This document shows, piece by piece, positions 1 to 12,394 of a stretch of DNA of 64,000 bases (positions within the stretch are counted from its first letter, which is position 1; every line of letters starts with the position of its first letter). Origin of the DNA: Archilochus colubris (lineage: Eukaryota > Chordata > Aves > Apodiformes > Trochilidae); assembly GCA_023079485.1 (NCBI GenBank), contig CM041097.1, forward strand, positions 17,529,158-17,593,157, given 5' to 3'. Position numbers and translations under genes: made by a program. Under the pieces are notes generated by a model. The model saw nothing but the letters and a program-made list of their open reading frames with translations. It was not told the origin of the DNA and did no database searches.

Positions 1-162
1 CTTTTAGCTCTCCTTTGTAAAAGATGCATGGATGTGAAAGCCCCAGCAGAACACAGCATTTGCTGTCTCCTCTGGTTGCAAAGAACATGAAAGAGTAACC
101 AGACATTTTTATTCAAATGAAATTATACAAATTTTTTTTTTCTCTTTTTTCTTTTTCTTCAG

Positions 163-260
163 CATGTAAAAACCCCACCCTATAATGAACGCAAGCTTAA
201 AGCAATCTCTTCCAATGGACCATTTTACTTATTCTACAATTTCTTACCCAAATTACCCAG
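163..260 (+). other. Candidate internal exon, 98 nt (weak)
   Basis: A long pyrimidine tract (about 131-160) ends in an AG at 161-162, and the interval ends in CCCAG followed by GTATAA at 261, a good donor. Exactly one frame is open through it, giving 32 codons plus two bases; it begins HVKTPPYNER and ends FYNFLPKLP. The downstream intron frame closes at TGA soon after the donor. I do not recognise the peptide. Open stretches of this length with plausible splice sites occur by chance, so this is only a candidate. No partner exon on the same strand can be paired with confidence. Confidence 0.15.
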
Positions 261-1345
261 GTATAATTATTTTGACACTGTAATGAAAAGAAAATGAGAT
301 TTGGGCACTGTGGGTTTATCTAATAACACTATTTCTTGCCAGACTTCACAGCACTGACAATCACAAAGAGCCCTGTCCATTCCAATAGGAAATATTTGAT
401 TTTACTGTAGGAACATTATTTATTTTCACCAACTTGCTATTATCAGAAAGGATATGATAGCTGAATAATAAAAATGAAATCAAGAAATTCTGGTGTTTCA
501 AGGCTTTATTTTTTTCTGCTCTCACTTTTGACATTTTCTTCCCCTGGAGAGACAAGATAAAGTGCTGTCATAAATGGGTGACTTTTCTTGTCAAATGACA
601 GATTTGATTCTCCATGGCAACCACAAATCAAGGTGCTAGTCTGAATTAAAGCTTCTCTTAAAAGGCGTCTTTATGTTTATAAAATGAATTTAAATTAAAT
701 GGGTATTAGGTACAATTTTTTACCTCCATTTATTTACTGATTAAGGAGCTCTGTACTGTGTGGAGCATATTTGCATTTTAAGGAAAGACAACATATTGTA
801 CTGGCAGATGCACAAACAAAGCAAGTTACAAGGTCATGCTACATATACTAGTTTACAGTACCATGAATGGTATACAGATGGACAGCAAGCAGTTAAGAGG
901 TACTTAAATACTGGAAAAAGCACAAAAATTACCTACAGAGTAACAGATGAAGAAAATCTCTCCCCATTTCACAACACTGCTTCCTTCCACACACAGTTAA
1001 TAGAGTCATCTAATTGTCACAAACAGAATGCCAAAAGTGAAAAAAAAATGTAACAAAAAAAAAAAAACCAAACCAGATGCTTCATCCTGTGCCCTTATGC
1101 AATCTTACTATAGAGCACGATACACTCTTACAAATGGTTGTTACCATGACTTTCAAATACCCGAATTTATCCCAGATTTCTAACTTCAACTGCTCTAAAA
1201 ATTCACTTTCTTGAGGTCACCACACATCTGAATTTCCTTATTCAGAAGATGAGTCAGTGGAGCCTCCTAGTTCCACAATTAACCTACCTTTATTGCCTCT
1301 TTTTTAAAAAAACCTGAAATCCAGAGTACCTAAACTGCACTGTAA

Positions 1346-2143
1346 CATTCCCCTTATTCAGCTTTCCCAAAGAGATGGGAAAAAAACCTCGCACAGAACA
1401 CAAGGTTGAAATCTTTAACATATAGGTTAAGTCAAATAGATATTTTTACACACACTCACAAGGAAGTAAATACTCTCAAGAATTCAGATAGCATTCTAAA
1501 GAAATCAAAATACTGCAGGTTTGTCAGCCGATTCTCTCGGTTACTGGAGTTGTGTGGGTCCACGTTTGCTGCCCTTGTAAGCTCTGCCAAATTTGACTTT
1601 AAGCTTCCTGAAGCTAAAGAAGGTTTATACAGTATTAACACGAGATCTTCTCACACATTTCTCAAGTTATTACACAGCCTTTTATCCAAAATTACAATTT
1701 TAAGCAGTGCAGGAAGGCTTCGGTTCAGCTTCACAGGCAGGGATGGACAGAGGATGTCTTCATCCTGCTGCCAGGCTTTCTGCTTCACTTCACCACTGCT
1801 TCCAAGAAGGTGTAATAAAAGTGTGCAGCAACTTATAAACCTTTTTACATCCTGGATCCAAGCAGGATTTTGCACCCAGCAGGTTGGGCACAACCCCCTC
1901 CTTGAGGCTGTGGAGCTGCCAGGGGTCCCATGCACTGATTTCCTGAGTCCCAGGCACCTGTGTGTGACCCAAAAATGTCCCCAGTCTCATGTTGCTCAAA
2001 TTGACAGCTTTTTTGACCCAAATATCCCATCCTGGGAATTGGGGGGGTGGGGGAATTACAGTTGGGCCCCTCTGAAGCAGTGCATAAACATTTGCTACAT
2101 AAAAATCAGAGGACACTTTGCTAATGTACTACTGTATAAGTAA
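1346..2143 (+). other. Long stop-free frame, coding status unsupported
   Basis: After TAA at 1343-1345 one plus-strand frame stays open for about 265 codons to TAA at 2141-2143, long for AT-rich DNA. The first ATG in frame is only at 1754, leaving about 129 codons, and the first ATG has no obvious signal peptide or domain behind it. I see no family motif, membrane pattern or repeat. Two minus-strand frames overlapping it are also open, which suggests locally low stop content rather than selection. It could be a decayed exon or chance. Confidence 0.12.
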
Positions 2144-2253
2144 GAGCCTCATTAAAATAAGACTAATCCGTAGCAGAAATGTGCATTTTATGGGCTAAGC
2201 AACTGGATTTCTTAGATTTGTACTGTGAGAAAAGAAGAAGAAAATGACTCTAC

Positions 2254-2336
2254 CTTTTCCACTCGTACTGTAACCTGATCACAATGTTTATACGTGCCCA
2301 TCACAGTGCTATATAAATTAAGTCCCAAGAAAGGGT
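2254..2336 (-). other. Candidate minus-strand exon, 83 nt (weak)
   Basis: Read on the minus strand, a T-rich tract ending TTTTCTCAG directly precedes the interval, and the interval ends GAAAAG followed by GTAGAG. Only one frame is open: two bases then 27 codons, starting PFLGLNLYS and ending QVTVRVEK, so the exon would run from phase 1 to phase 0. I do not recognise the peptide. The intronic sides contain stops. An open frame of this length is expected often by chance, so the call rests on the acceptor and on protein-like composition only. Confidence 0.15.
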
Positions 2337-4372
2337 CTGAGAAAATAAAATATGGTTAACTTCAAACAACACCTTCAGCTCAACTCCTGAAAATCCCTGG
2401 CACTTCTTGCCACGCACTTCTGGACATACTTGAGGTTAAGAGGGAGCCTCCTCCAGGGCTAAATACTGTACTTTTAGGAAAAAAATCCCCAAATTACTAC
2501 TATGCCAGAGAAAACTACACATGGAAAATACCCCCCCAGGCTGCTACACAAGGCAGATGCTGTGTGGTAGGCACTGGGAGCATTTTCTGCTAATACAAGG
2601 GACTGGAGAGTGATGTCCACACCTTGTGCTTACATTTCCTCTCCATCAGCAGCATTAAGGTGCAGAGAACAGGTAGAGCATTTAGGAAACACCCTGCCAG
2701 GGAGCCTGGGGCAGAAAACCCCCTGCAAGTGCATACATGAGCTCCTCTGGACCTTTCTGGGGGGTTGTGGTGGTGGTGAGGCTTTCCTCTGCACACCGAC
2801 TCCAGGTACAAACATGCATTTGATGCAAAAGGGCTGCAAAAGGAGATGAGTTGGCTTAAATGCAGAAGATTTTTTTTATTTCTAAGGCCTCAACCACTCA
2901 GTTCATGGGAAAACAGGGCTTTGACTAGCAAAGGCCTAAAACTGGGGTAAGCTGATGATGTTGAGTCTTCCTTGTGCACTCAACGGGAATTTCTGAGCTG
3001 GCTTCTAGCAAACACTTTAAATCCTCCCTTTAATTGTTCTGAAGCAGCACAGCTCAACTTTCCTATTATTTCTAATGCGTGGCATTTCATTTTATTGAGT
3101 ATGAGTTCAGTGCTGGCAACAGCCATAAATTTTACTACTTTAATAGTATAAGTTATCTGACGTTTCCTACCACTGAGCTTTGGGATTTGAGACTGACCAG
3201 TCTTGACAGAGATGGATAGTTTGCATGTGACTTACAAAGGGAACAGCAGAGGCTTCAGTGGGGTTTTAAGCAGGAAAACTATGCAACATACTTTTAAAAA
3301 GTGAAAAGACGACCAAGAAAGTCTTTGGTTGGTAATCAGAGTCAGGAAATGCCAGCAAATGTTTTGAGATGATAGCTGCAAATTTGAAAAATGTTAAAAG
3401 CCAGCTTTGCTACCTTTAGCAGTGAACTATAAAGCTAATCACATATATTTTTGAGGTCCTTAACATGGACCAGATGGAACCACACCACATATAAATAAAA
3501 ACCATTCTCTACTTTGTTGGCTGGTTTGAATTTTATTTCATTGGATAAATGTGGAAGAGAAAATTACCAAGTAGGTTTTAGTCTGAGTAAACCATGAAGC
3601 AATTAAGAAGAGTTCAAAGATAGATTTTCATCCATCAGATACTCCACTGTCTCCTACATTCACATCAAAATTATTGCAAGGGAAAAAGGGACATTCTCAG
3701 CCTGGGACTTCCACCACACCCACACAAACTACATGGGTTCAGGTGCAGCTTCTGGGTCCATCTGGGGGGCTCCAGCTACACACTACTGAATAAAAATGAA
3801 AAAGTAAAATAATTCTTCTCATCTGTTGCTTTGCTAGAAATAACAAAAATTCATTTGGGGGAACTTGATAATAAGGTATGGAAATCATAGATGCAAACCT
3901 GCAAGGTAAATAAATTAAGGCAAATAATCTCGAATCTCTTTTCAAGTTCTGAAATTATTTACTTGTTCTGATCTGAACAAACATAAAAGAATACCTCTCC
4001 CAGGCTCCAGGCATTGTTACCATCAATTAACTAACAATTCCATAAACAATAAAAGTATTACAAAAACAGCAGCACATCCCCACCTACACATTAGCACCAG
4101 TCAGCAAAAAACCCAACAAAAAACTACAAACAACACTTCCTACTCCTTGAATTCCCAAAGGAAACTCCACCCCAGCTGCTGCAATCAAAAATACAGACTT
4201 AACAAAGTGCCTGCAAGGTTAAGTGGCAATTTTAGGTGTTACTTGTAACAGAAGTAAAACAATTTCAGACACAAGGGTGAGTGTAAGCTGAGAACTCCTC
4301 GAATACAGAAGTCTCCTCAAATGATGATTTCTTGCAGAAATTGTGTTCTCTGTTTCAGGACACTGAAAGATG

Positions 4373-4432
4373 AAAAAAAAAAAAAAAAAAAAAGAAGGGA
4401 AAAAACCCCAAAAACCAAAACCAACCCACACT
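4373..4432 (+). repeat. Poly(A) tract grading into A/C-rich low complexity
   Basis: Twenty-one consecutive A residues (4373-4393) are followed by A-runs punctuated by C pairs and C quartets with almost no T. The same A-with-C style recurs elsewhere in the window. There is no recognisable retroelement body upstream, so this is not clearly the tail of an insertion. Confidence 0.85.
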
Positions 4433-5899
4433 AAACCATGCATCACCAACAAAGCCTCAGCAAAGTTTCTTTGCACCAGGTAAAGATGTTTCCAGGAGTG
4501 GGCTGTGCACTCACTGACTCCATCACAGGTTGGAGGCAGAGGGATGGTGAGAAAAGGGGATTCCAGCCTCCAGCCTCCCCTCCTCTTCTCCCTCCTGCAA
4601 GTCCACACTTGCCTCTTCCCACTGGTTTCTCAACTGTGTTCTCAAGTTTCTGTGGGTCAACACAGCACCCACTTGGCACCCATACAACGCCTGTGAAATC
4701 CAGGGAGTCATGCAAATGCAGCTGAATATGCAATGCCTTCTTTTCTGATTCATCATGAATAGGCAAAAGCCATTTAAGCCAGAATGGTGAACACCTTCAT
4801 TCTTAACTTTGGAAAGTATTCTTAAAAAAGAAAAAAAAAAGTTAAAACCCCTCAATTTATTTCTCCTCACTCCTCCCAGTACTGGTCCTAAGATGCCCCA
4901 GCACAAGCAGAGTTACTGGAAGCAGAATTATTGCTGCTGCTCTGAATTTAGGGAGGGTTCATCTGGGCCAGCCCCAGACACCTGCAGAGGTGCAGCCTGA
5001 TCAGCACAAACTATGCAAACATCACTGTTTTGCTGACACCAGGCAGAGACCCTACTTGCTGTTTCTCCTCTTGAGTCTCTTTCCTCTGTCAGACCTAGCA
5101 GCTCCTTGCCCCCCCCAAAAAAAACATTACAGGAAAACTCAACCGACCCCTAGGAGCTCCCATGGTACTTTTGGCAAATCCATTCAGTCTTTAGAACTGT
5201 GAAATTTGAGGATTTTAATCCTGGTTTAAGTGCAAGTTCCAATACATTCCAAACCTTGAAGCCTTTGGGATTTCTTTCGGAGAGCGAGTGATCCAGATGA
5301 GGATGTCTTTCAATGTATATGCACCAACAAAGTAAAAAGCAATTACTGTGGCAGAAGAAGGTGATTTATAAAACACACGTGTAGAAAATTACTATTTACC
5401 TTCGTAACAAGCAGTTGCTTCTTTGTTTCTGCACCATAAGTGTAACTTTCTCCACACACCAACTTCTTAAAAGATGTTTGTCAACTTCTGTCATTCACAG
5501 CAACACAACAAAGAAAAATGTATATCTTTCTAATGAGATGCACAGCCAAGGATGGTTGTCACCACCATAGCACTGCTGTTGTGACACGTATTTCATTTTA
5601 TTCAATACATAACAGGAAAGCTGTTTAATCCAGCAGTCCAAGCAGCGTCCAAATAAGCATTAATAATGCGGTGAATACTGAGCATCACTGGATGGTTTTC
5701 CAGCAAACTAAGGGGCTTTACCCTTCCTCTTTTAAAAATCTCCTCCTAGTTAGGAAAGAAAGGGGCAGAAGTTAAGCCTGGAGCTTGCTCCAAGGGGCAC
5801 ACACCTCCAAGCACCAACCTACTCACTGCTGAGCCCCTCCTGGAACTTGCTGGATTTTGGCACTGGAGCAACAGATTGCAGCAGCACAGCAGGTGGAGA

Positions 5900-5910
5900 G
5901 GGGGGGGGGG
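5900..5910 (+). repeat. G homopolymer, 11 bp
   Basis: Eleven consecutive G residues sit in a short purine-rich context. It is a simple mononucleotide repeat and a probable length-variable site; no function is implied. Confidence 0.9.
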
Positions 5911-8900
5911 TGAAAGGAGAGGTAATTAACATGGATTGTGGTTCCTATTTTTCAAGGTAGATGGCAAATTCTGTTTTACAGCCGGGTACAACTTTGCGTA
6001 CAAAACCCGCTGCGCAATACAAAGACATCTGTGTTTACCAAAGCAATCATTATTGTTTAATGCAGATTTTTTTTACACCATTTAACAAATAACTTTAGCT
6101 CTGATGAACATGGTGATTTTCGTGATAGACTTAAAAGGAAAAAAAAGTTCATGGGAGACAGGGGAGCTCCTAACACATGCGAAGTATCCAGACAAGCATG
6201 GCAGGCTAAGGGCATAGTTCCGACCTTGCCTGTTCCTGCCCTGTCCATGCTCAGCCAGAGGGATCCAACAGGGATTTGGGGAATTTCAGCATCATCCTGC
6301 ACCAAACTTTGCAAATACATGCAAGAGGGGTGGGCAGCACCCCATCAAAACCAGAGGAGTAAAACCCCACTGCTCCAGGACTCACCAGGCAGCCTGGTCT
6401 GCACCTACCCACAGCCCCAAAGAGCTCCTAAACCCAAAATCTCAGCCGTGGGGAGGTTTCCATCACTGCTCCTACCTTGACACTTAAAGCCATCATCTCT
6501 ACCCCACCACATCCCCCCATCCACAGGTTCAAGCCTGGAGGGAGCAACGTGCCCAACCCTTGGATTCACAGGGATGCTGCAGGCAGGCAGGGTCAGCACA
6601 GGAGGATGGGGGAGCTGGGAGGAGGAGTGAGCTGAGTCAAGACCCCACTACTTGTTCAGTGATTATAAGATGTGTTTTTATTTAAAGTATTATCCGTTAA
6701 CATCCCGTATTACAAAAGTAGCACAACAGTATCGACAGACTGTCAATATTAATAGGAGTGTCTAATGTTATATCAATACTAATTTAATTTCTGTTATCTG
6801 CAGGCTGCAGGGCCTTTCTGAAGGAACAGGGGAGCAAGAGTGAGAAAGCCAAAGCACTCACATAACAGGGAAAAAAGTCATTCCTTCAGCTTCTCTATCA
6901 TCCAGTGGCACCCTGCTGTTCTTAACACTTATCCTTGCTTCTTTTTTCAACAAAACCCATGAAATACAAAACCCTCTTAGTTTTTTCCCAATACCACCAG
7001 AACCTCCACACTCCTGGCCAAGAAACATCTTTGCAAAACAGCATTTTTCCTAACTACATAAACCCAAAAGTTAAAAACATAAATATGTCAGACAACAATA
7101 ATTTCAGGCTGGATGAATATCTCACCCTTATGAGACTGTGCCAGTTCACAAAGGAGAATTTCTAGAGAAGCAAATGACCCATTCTCATACAGACCTGAAG
7201 GACCAGATGGAAAAAGCAAAGCCCTCATCCTTGCAAGTAGATGCTCAGCACCCAGGATTCCAGCACCACCCCTGTGTTTCCCATCACTAATAACATGCTT
7301 TAAAAGAGAGAAAGACAGGTCCACAATGACAAAATGTCAAAGTGAACAAAGTAATTCAGCTAATTATGTAAACATTCATTATTAATAAAATGAAAATATC
7401 CTGGTTTGCATTTGCTTTTTGTGGCAGGATAAGCAGCATCTAAGAACTCAGAATTGTCATCTAAGAACTGAGTAAAAGAGGAAGCTGCCTAAGAAGATAC
7501 TGTATCAAAGAAGAATATTTCTCTTGCTTTAGCACATGAATGATCCCAACTGTACCCGCTACAGAGCATTAAGTGGGAATGCAGAGGGAAATATTCTTCT
7601 CCTTAAAAACATTTCAAATAAGTGATTTATGGTTTTCAAACTGTGTAGAAAAGAGGAAGGTACTGGGGTAAGAAATGGGCTTCCCTCTTGATACTCCCCG
7701 ATGTGTGACAAACAGGAGACTCCTCCTTCCCCTCTTTATGAGGCTGCGGGATCACAGGTTCCCCCAGCCCAGCTGGAGGCACTCAGAGCCCACTGCCAAC
7801 TGAGCCCTCACCCTTCTACATTGCTGCACCCCATTTCTCATTTCAAAGGGTAATGATACCCAAAGCACGCTTCAAAATCCCTCAAGGGGGTTGGGAGCAT
7901 GGGAGATGACTCCAAAATGCCAGTGATGGGCTGGGTGGGCAAGAGACCCCAGTGCTCCCTGATGCTGGCCCACATCACCATGAGTGGTGACATCTTCCAA
8001 CCTCTATGTTAGAACAAGGCAAAGAAACATTTAAAGTGGAGCTGGGGAAAAAACAAACAAACAAAAAAACAACAAAGAAATTTCCTTTTACATTGCAATC
8101 AAAACATGGGACTTCTCTCGAGTTCTCCTTACCAGATTTACAGAAATTTCCACTCGCACACACAGTTCTCCTTACAAACTGATCTTTTCTCCTACCTGGG
8201 ACCATTGCAGTCACTTGGATTACTGTTAATTGGTGGCTGCAAAGAAGCCATGTCTGTCAGACTGCTTCCCAGAATGCCAGAGAGAAGGAAGGAAGGCAGA
8301 AAACACGGGAGAACAGCCTGTGGCCTTTGAAAACCAGGGGACTGTGCTGCTGAACAGATCACTTCCAGGCACTTGGGGATGGAGCCAGAAAAATGTCTTT
8401 GAAAGAAAAAGGAAGAACTGGAGAGGAAGCAACAGGAAAGATGAGTTCATTGCCAGCCCAGGTTTGGGTTGTGCTGCCTCTACACCCCACCAGCACAAAG
8501 CACTGTGAGAAACAAGAAACTACAACTGCACAGCACAGGTCTAGAGAGGGATCTGCCATACAGGAATCCTTATTACCACCAGTTCTATCTTCCTTTTATC
8601 TCCCTCCTCTCTTTTTCTTTCTCAAAGTCTCCCATGCTTACAACCACTGTGTCTGCTGAACTTCTGCCTCCTCAGCCTCTCCAAAACCTTCCAGCTCTTT
8701 TTTCCCTGCACAAGAGACAGAACTGATGGGAACAGCAGCAGCCCTGGCTCATAACTCACCTAACAAATGCCAGCCAGGAGTGATTTGTAGGCATCAAGGA
8801 GATTATTGTTTTTTGAGACAGTGAAAATGAACAAGAGGGGAACAAGCTTAAGGTGTTGTTGATGAATGAAGATGAAAAGAAGGTTTTAGGGTGAGAAGTG

Positions 8901-11766
8901 TTTGCCTAGTGTGACCTAAACCATTTAAACCTCATCTGATAGATAATGGACATTTATTCTCTGCTCTGTGTCACACTCCAGAGTGTGAGGTTTATATTAA
9001 ATAAGAAGTCTTCTCCTCCCAAGTTGTTCCTCACTTTTTCCCGGAGTTCATCCCCCAGCACAATACCTGGAAATGCAATCACATTTAGTTTTTATAATCA
9101 AGTCAGACGGTCACTAGCAGTACATATCACCAGATGCATTTTATTGTTTTTCATTATGTAATTGTGTGCTTCATTGCTTTTCATCTATTTTTCCTTGTTG
9201 TGGGAGGCAGCACAGCCCAGGAATACCATTTCTCTGGGGATGATGCCAGAGACATTGGACACGGTGCCACCACCTGTCCCTGCTCTCCTCTCCCTGCAGG
9301 TGAGGACCAAACTCCCAACAAACAAAAAGCAAGGCAAATCCAGCATTTCTACCCCACAAGACATGTCCCTAGTCAGAGAAGCCATCAGCAGCAATGTGTC
9401 AGCACATCAAAGGCTGAGAATCACTTAGTAAAATTTGAGGACAAAAATACTTCCCTTCTTACACTTGGAGAAGGATGTCTTTGCCTGGGATCTTGGTTTG
9501 CAACTTGATGAGAAGTTGGTGCTTGGAAATAAATAGCCTGTATTGTGAAATAAGTTTTGCATAAACAGCTAAAGTCACAGTTAGTTTTGAATCCAGGGTT
9601 CCTCCTATTAAAAGACATAACCATTCAGTTACAGATGTTTACATACCTATACATTAAAACCAAACACATTCTGCTAATAAATTATGCAACAAAACTACAC
9701 TTGATGGGGTACACTCCTGCTTAGTATTCACACAAAGCACTGCAGCATTTAACCACAGGGCAGATTTATTCATTTACTCCATCTATTCTTCTAAACAGAC
9801 CCCAAAATTTGTTTTCTCAGCACTTGCTCACTAAGATTACTTTCAATATTGGCTTTTGGGGAGTTCACTTTACTTAAGATTCTCAATTAGAAGCCAACAT
9901 CACAGATTCACTGAGACCCTATTTCTCCACCAGAACGTTGATGCACATGGGAGCAAAAAGCATTTCAGGCAAGTTCTGGCCCTGACTGAGGACATCAGCC
10001 TTTTCTCTGTGTCCTGGAAAAAGGCAAATCCCTTTGATTTGAGATGCTCTGGTCTCTCACACCCCCATCACACAGACCTCATGATATTGCCTTTCCTCTC
10101 CCCATCAGCAGCAGATTTCCACTGCAGCCCAGCTAAGCCCCTGCAGACCCCACAACTGAGCATCCAAGCTCAAAGTAGGAAGCTTGAAATTATGCTCCAT
10201 CAAGTTGCTCCATCTCACTACACTTTTAGAGATTTAAAAAAAAAATAATCAAATTCTATTGAATTTCTCTCTACACAGCTGCATCTCTAATGAACCCCCA
10301 TAAAAGTTAGAACTTACATTCAGTAATCATATGCAATTGAAACATCATAAAATGAGAAGTCAAGGAACTGTACGTGGGCTGCAATGACTTGTCTTATTGT
10401 ATTCATTCCCTTAATAAATATATCTTAAAAATAACCCCACAGTCACACATTTGCAATATAATATAAAAATAACACTGGATTCAAATTATTAAACAGGTAA
10501 TTTAATAGAACGAGGACTGAAATGTAGGACAGTGTGTGCAACTTCATGCTATAGGAACAGGATGATTTTAGCCAACACAAGTATTTTTTCTTTTTTTTTG
10601 CATTATCTTTGCATTTATAACTACAACATCCCCATAACCTTGACACTGTAATCACCTTAGTAACAAACAAGTGTAACGTTCACATATAATTGAAATCCCA
10701 ATAGGGTGTTTGATTGAAGCAAAATAAAAATCAGAGGCCCCTACTCTGTTGCTTCTCAGTTTCCTGTGCATAGGCTAAAAGGATGTAAAAATAGATATAT
10801 TTGTACACCACTAAATCTACAAAGCAGAACCATTAAACTTTAATTTAATTTTCATTTAACACAAAATGGAAACAAATATAACACCTTTAAAAGCCATGAT
10901 GCTAAAAAGAGAAGCAAATCATTTAAGTTCTGGATCAGTGCAACTTGGCAAATTCCCATCAAGTAAAAGCCAAAACTTCAACTTCACAGCCAAGAGCAGC
11001 AACACTGGTCAGGCAGAGGACACCATCCACTGTGCCACCACAGCCCAGTGCTGATATCCCCAGCTATCCCTGCAGCTGGTTTCATTTAAATTGGGGTCTC
11101 TTAAATAAAAGAAAAAGAGCAAAGGTCCCATCAGTGCCTAAAAGAGGGACAGTCTGAGCTCCTCCAGACTAAGGCATTTTTTGTAATGATGGCCAAGACC
11201 AAACACTTCAGAGGAAGGTGTAAGAAACATTTGAATTGAAGAGTTTTCATCTCTAGGAAAAGGGGATTTTGCCTAACCCTTTGCTAGATTTACCTCGAAG
11301 CAATTACATTTATGTGCTCCTACTCAAGATGCACACAAGGATGGTTGTGACTACCTAGACTGTTAAATCCTCTTACTGTTTCATCACACCTTGTCCTTTA
11401 TAGCTTCATTGCTTAACTGCAATCTAAATCATCTGAAGCCATCATTTACTTTGCTCATCTTGACCTGCTCTTCCCAAAACTCCAAAGCCATGAACATTCT
11501 ACCACTGCAGAAGAGCCAGCTCAACAACCCCTGTGTGCCAGCACGGCTCTGGCCACACATCCACTTGTCAACCAGGGCCACCACACTTTTATTAAGTCCT
11601 TGATGAGACTGATTCAATTAGCATTGCCTGAAAACCCACTAGACAGCAAATGAAAGGTGACAAGGAGTTGAGACAGCAGGAGGGGGGCACGGCAGAGAGC
11701 AGAGTGGCCGGAGGACACGGCAGACCTGTGACTGCACGTGGCAAAAGGGGTTTGATCTGCCTGCAT

Positions 11767-11776
11767 CCAGGGGGCA
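11767..11776 (+). promoter_or_regulatory. CTCF-like core motif
   Basis: The core CCAGGGGGCA matches the most informative central part of the vertebrate CTCF consensus, though the flanks (CTGCAT on the left, AAAAG on the right) fit only partly. If bound, it would act as an insulator or loop anchor. A single motif match in 64 kb carries little weight. Confidence 0.25.
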
Positions 11777-12116
11777 AAAGAGAAGTGAGATTTTCAGAAA
11801 GCTCTCCCCAACCCATCACCGGGTGGGCAAATCACAGGCAAACATGTGCTTTTTATTGGGTTACATACTCTATCATCAAATGTTCTGCCTGCTCAGAGCA
11901 CCATGGTGTTGCTCACCAGCAAATAAATGCCTGATGGAGCAAGGACCTTGCTGGAGGGACATAGGATGCCACCAACCCCACCAGGAGGTCCAGGTTTGGA
12001 CCAGCTGCAAGAAGGGGGTCCTTCTGTCGGTGGGAACAAGGACTTGGCTAAATGTGGTGAGCTACAAGTTTCTGCAACAACATGCAAGTCTCCAACATGT
12101 GGCCCGTAACGTAGCT

Positions 12117-12130
12117 GTTGCCATGGTAAA
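12117..12130 (+). promoter_or_regulatory. RFX-type X-box-like dyad
   Basis: GTTGCCATGGTAAA is a near-perfect inverted repeat matching the RFX X-box pattern (GTTGCC, short spacer, GGTAAC) except for the final base. RFX proteins drive ciliary and neuronal genes from such sites. No CpG island or start site is visible nearby, so a distal element would be the only reading. Confidence 0.3.
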
Positions 12131-12359
12131 TATTCATGTTTAGTGAAAAGTGTTAAATCTTGTATCATAAGTTAAATCAGCTGCCAAGACACATTTTCAC
12201 AAGTAGGGGAATTTTTGTCTTTTCAGAATGGAATGTTTTTCAGTTGACATTGATTTTTCCCTAAAATAAGTCCCCCAGAAAGGAAGCCAATCACACGTGA
12301 GGCAGTCCAAGAGCTGAATTACTCTACTCCTTCTCTGAATCATCAACAAGTGTTGTGTG

Positions 12360-12394
<35 letters not shown>

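Larger units (their letters stand above)
1..4372. other. Unique AT-rich non-coding sequence at left edge
   Basis: No gene or interspersed repeat is recognised. The stretch holds a T-rich run before position 162 that serves a candidate acceptor, a poly(A)-rich patch near 1052-1068, a long stop-free frame (1346-2143, listed separately), a candidate minus-strand exon (2254-2336) and an A/C-rich patch near 4107-4135. The rest is unremarkable unique DNA that could be intron, 3' UTR or intergenic sequence. Confidence 0.6.
4433..12116. other. Unique non-coding sequence, no gene seen
   Basis: No coding gene, RNA gene or transposon is recognised in this 7.7 kb. It contains a run of 11 G (5900-5910), an A/C-rich patch at 8047-8081, a short GGAA repeat near 8284-8297, and an AT-rich, TAAT-containing patch at about 6655-6805 that resembles a small regulatory element. 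A strong plus-strand acceptor-like sequence ends at 9300 but no matching donor follows. A CTCF-like core at 11767-11776 is listed separately. Confidence 0.6.

Noticed and set aside
1456..1641. Minus-strand frame with protein-like composition (segment SNLAELTRAANVD)
   Set aside because: The acceptor has an extra AG and its phase does not fit the nearby candidate exon at 2254-2336; no donor or family match. Kept only as part of the stop-poor region finding.
2950..3002. C/D box snoRNA-like arrangement (TGATGAT ... CTGA with an AGC/GCT terminal stem)
   Set aside because: The C box lacks the leading purine, the C-to-D distance is under 50 nt, and no C'/D' pair is present.
5400..5487. Minus-strand interval with acceptor TGACAG and donor GAAGGTAAAT
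   Set aside because: Two frames are open across the interval and the third over most of it, so there is no frame-specific signal. The acceptor tract is interrupted by purines.
9281..9428. Very strong acceptor ending at 9300 followed by a 42-codon open frame
   Set aside because: No donor follows and no poly(A) signal or homolog supports a terminal exon.
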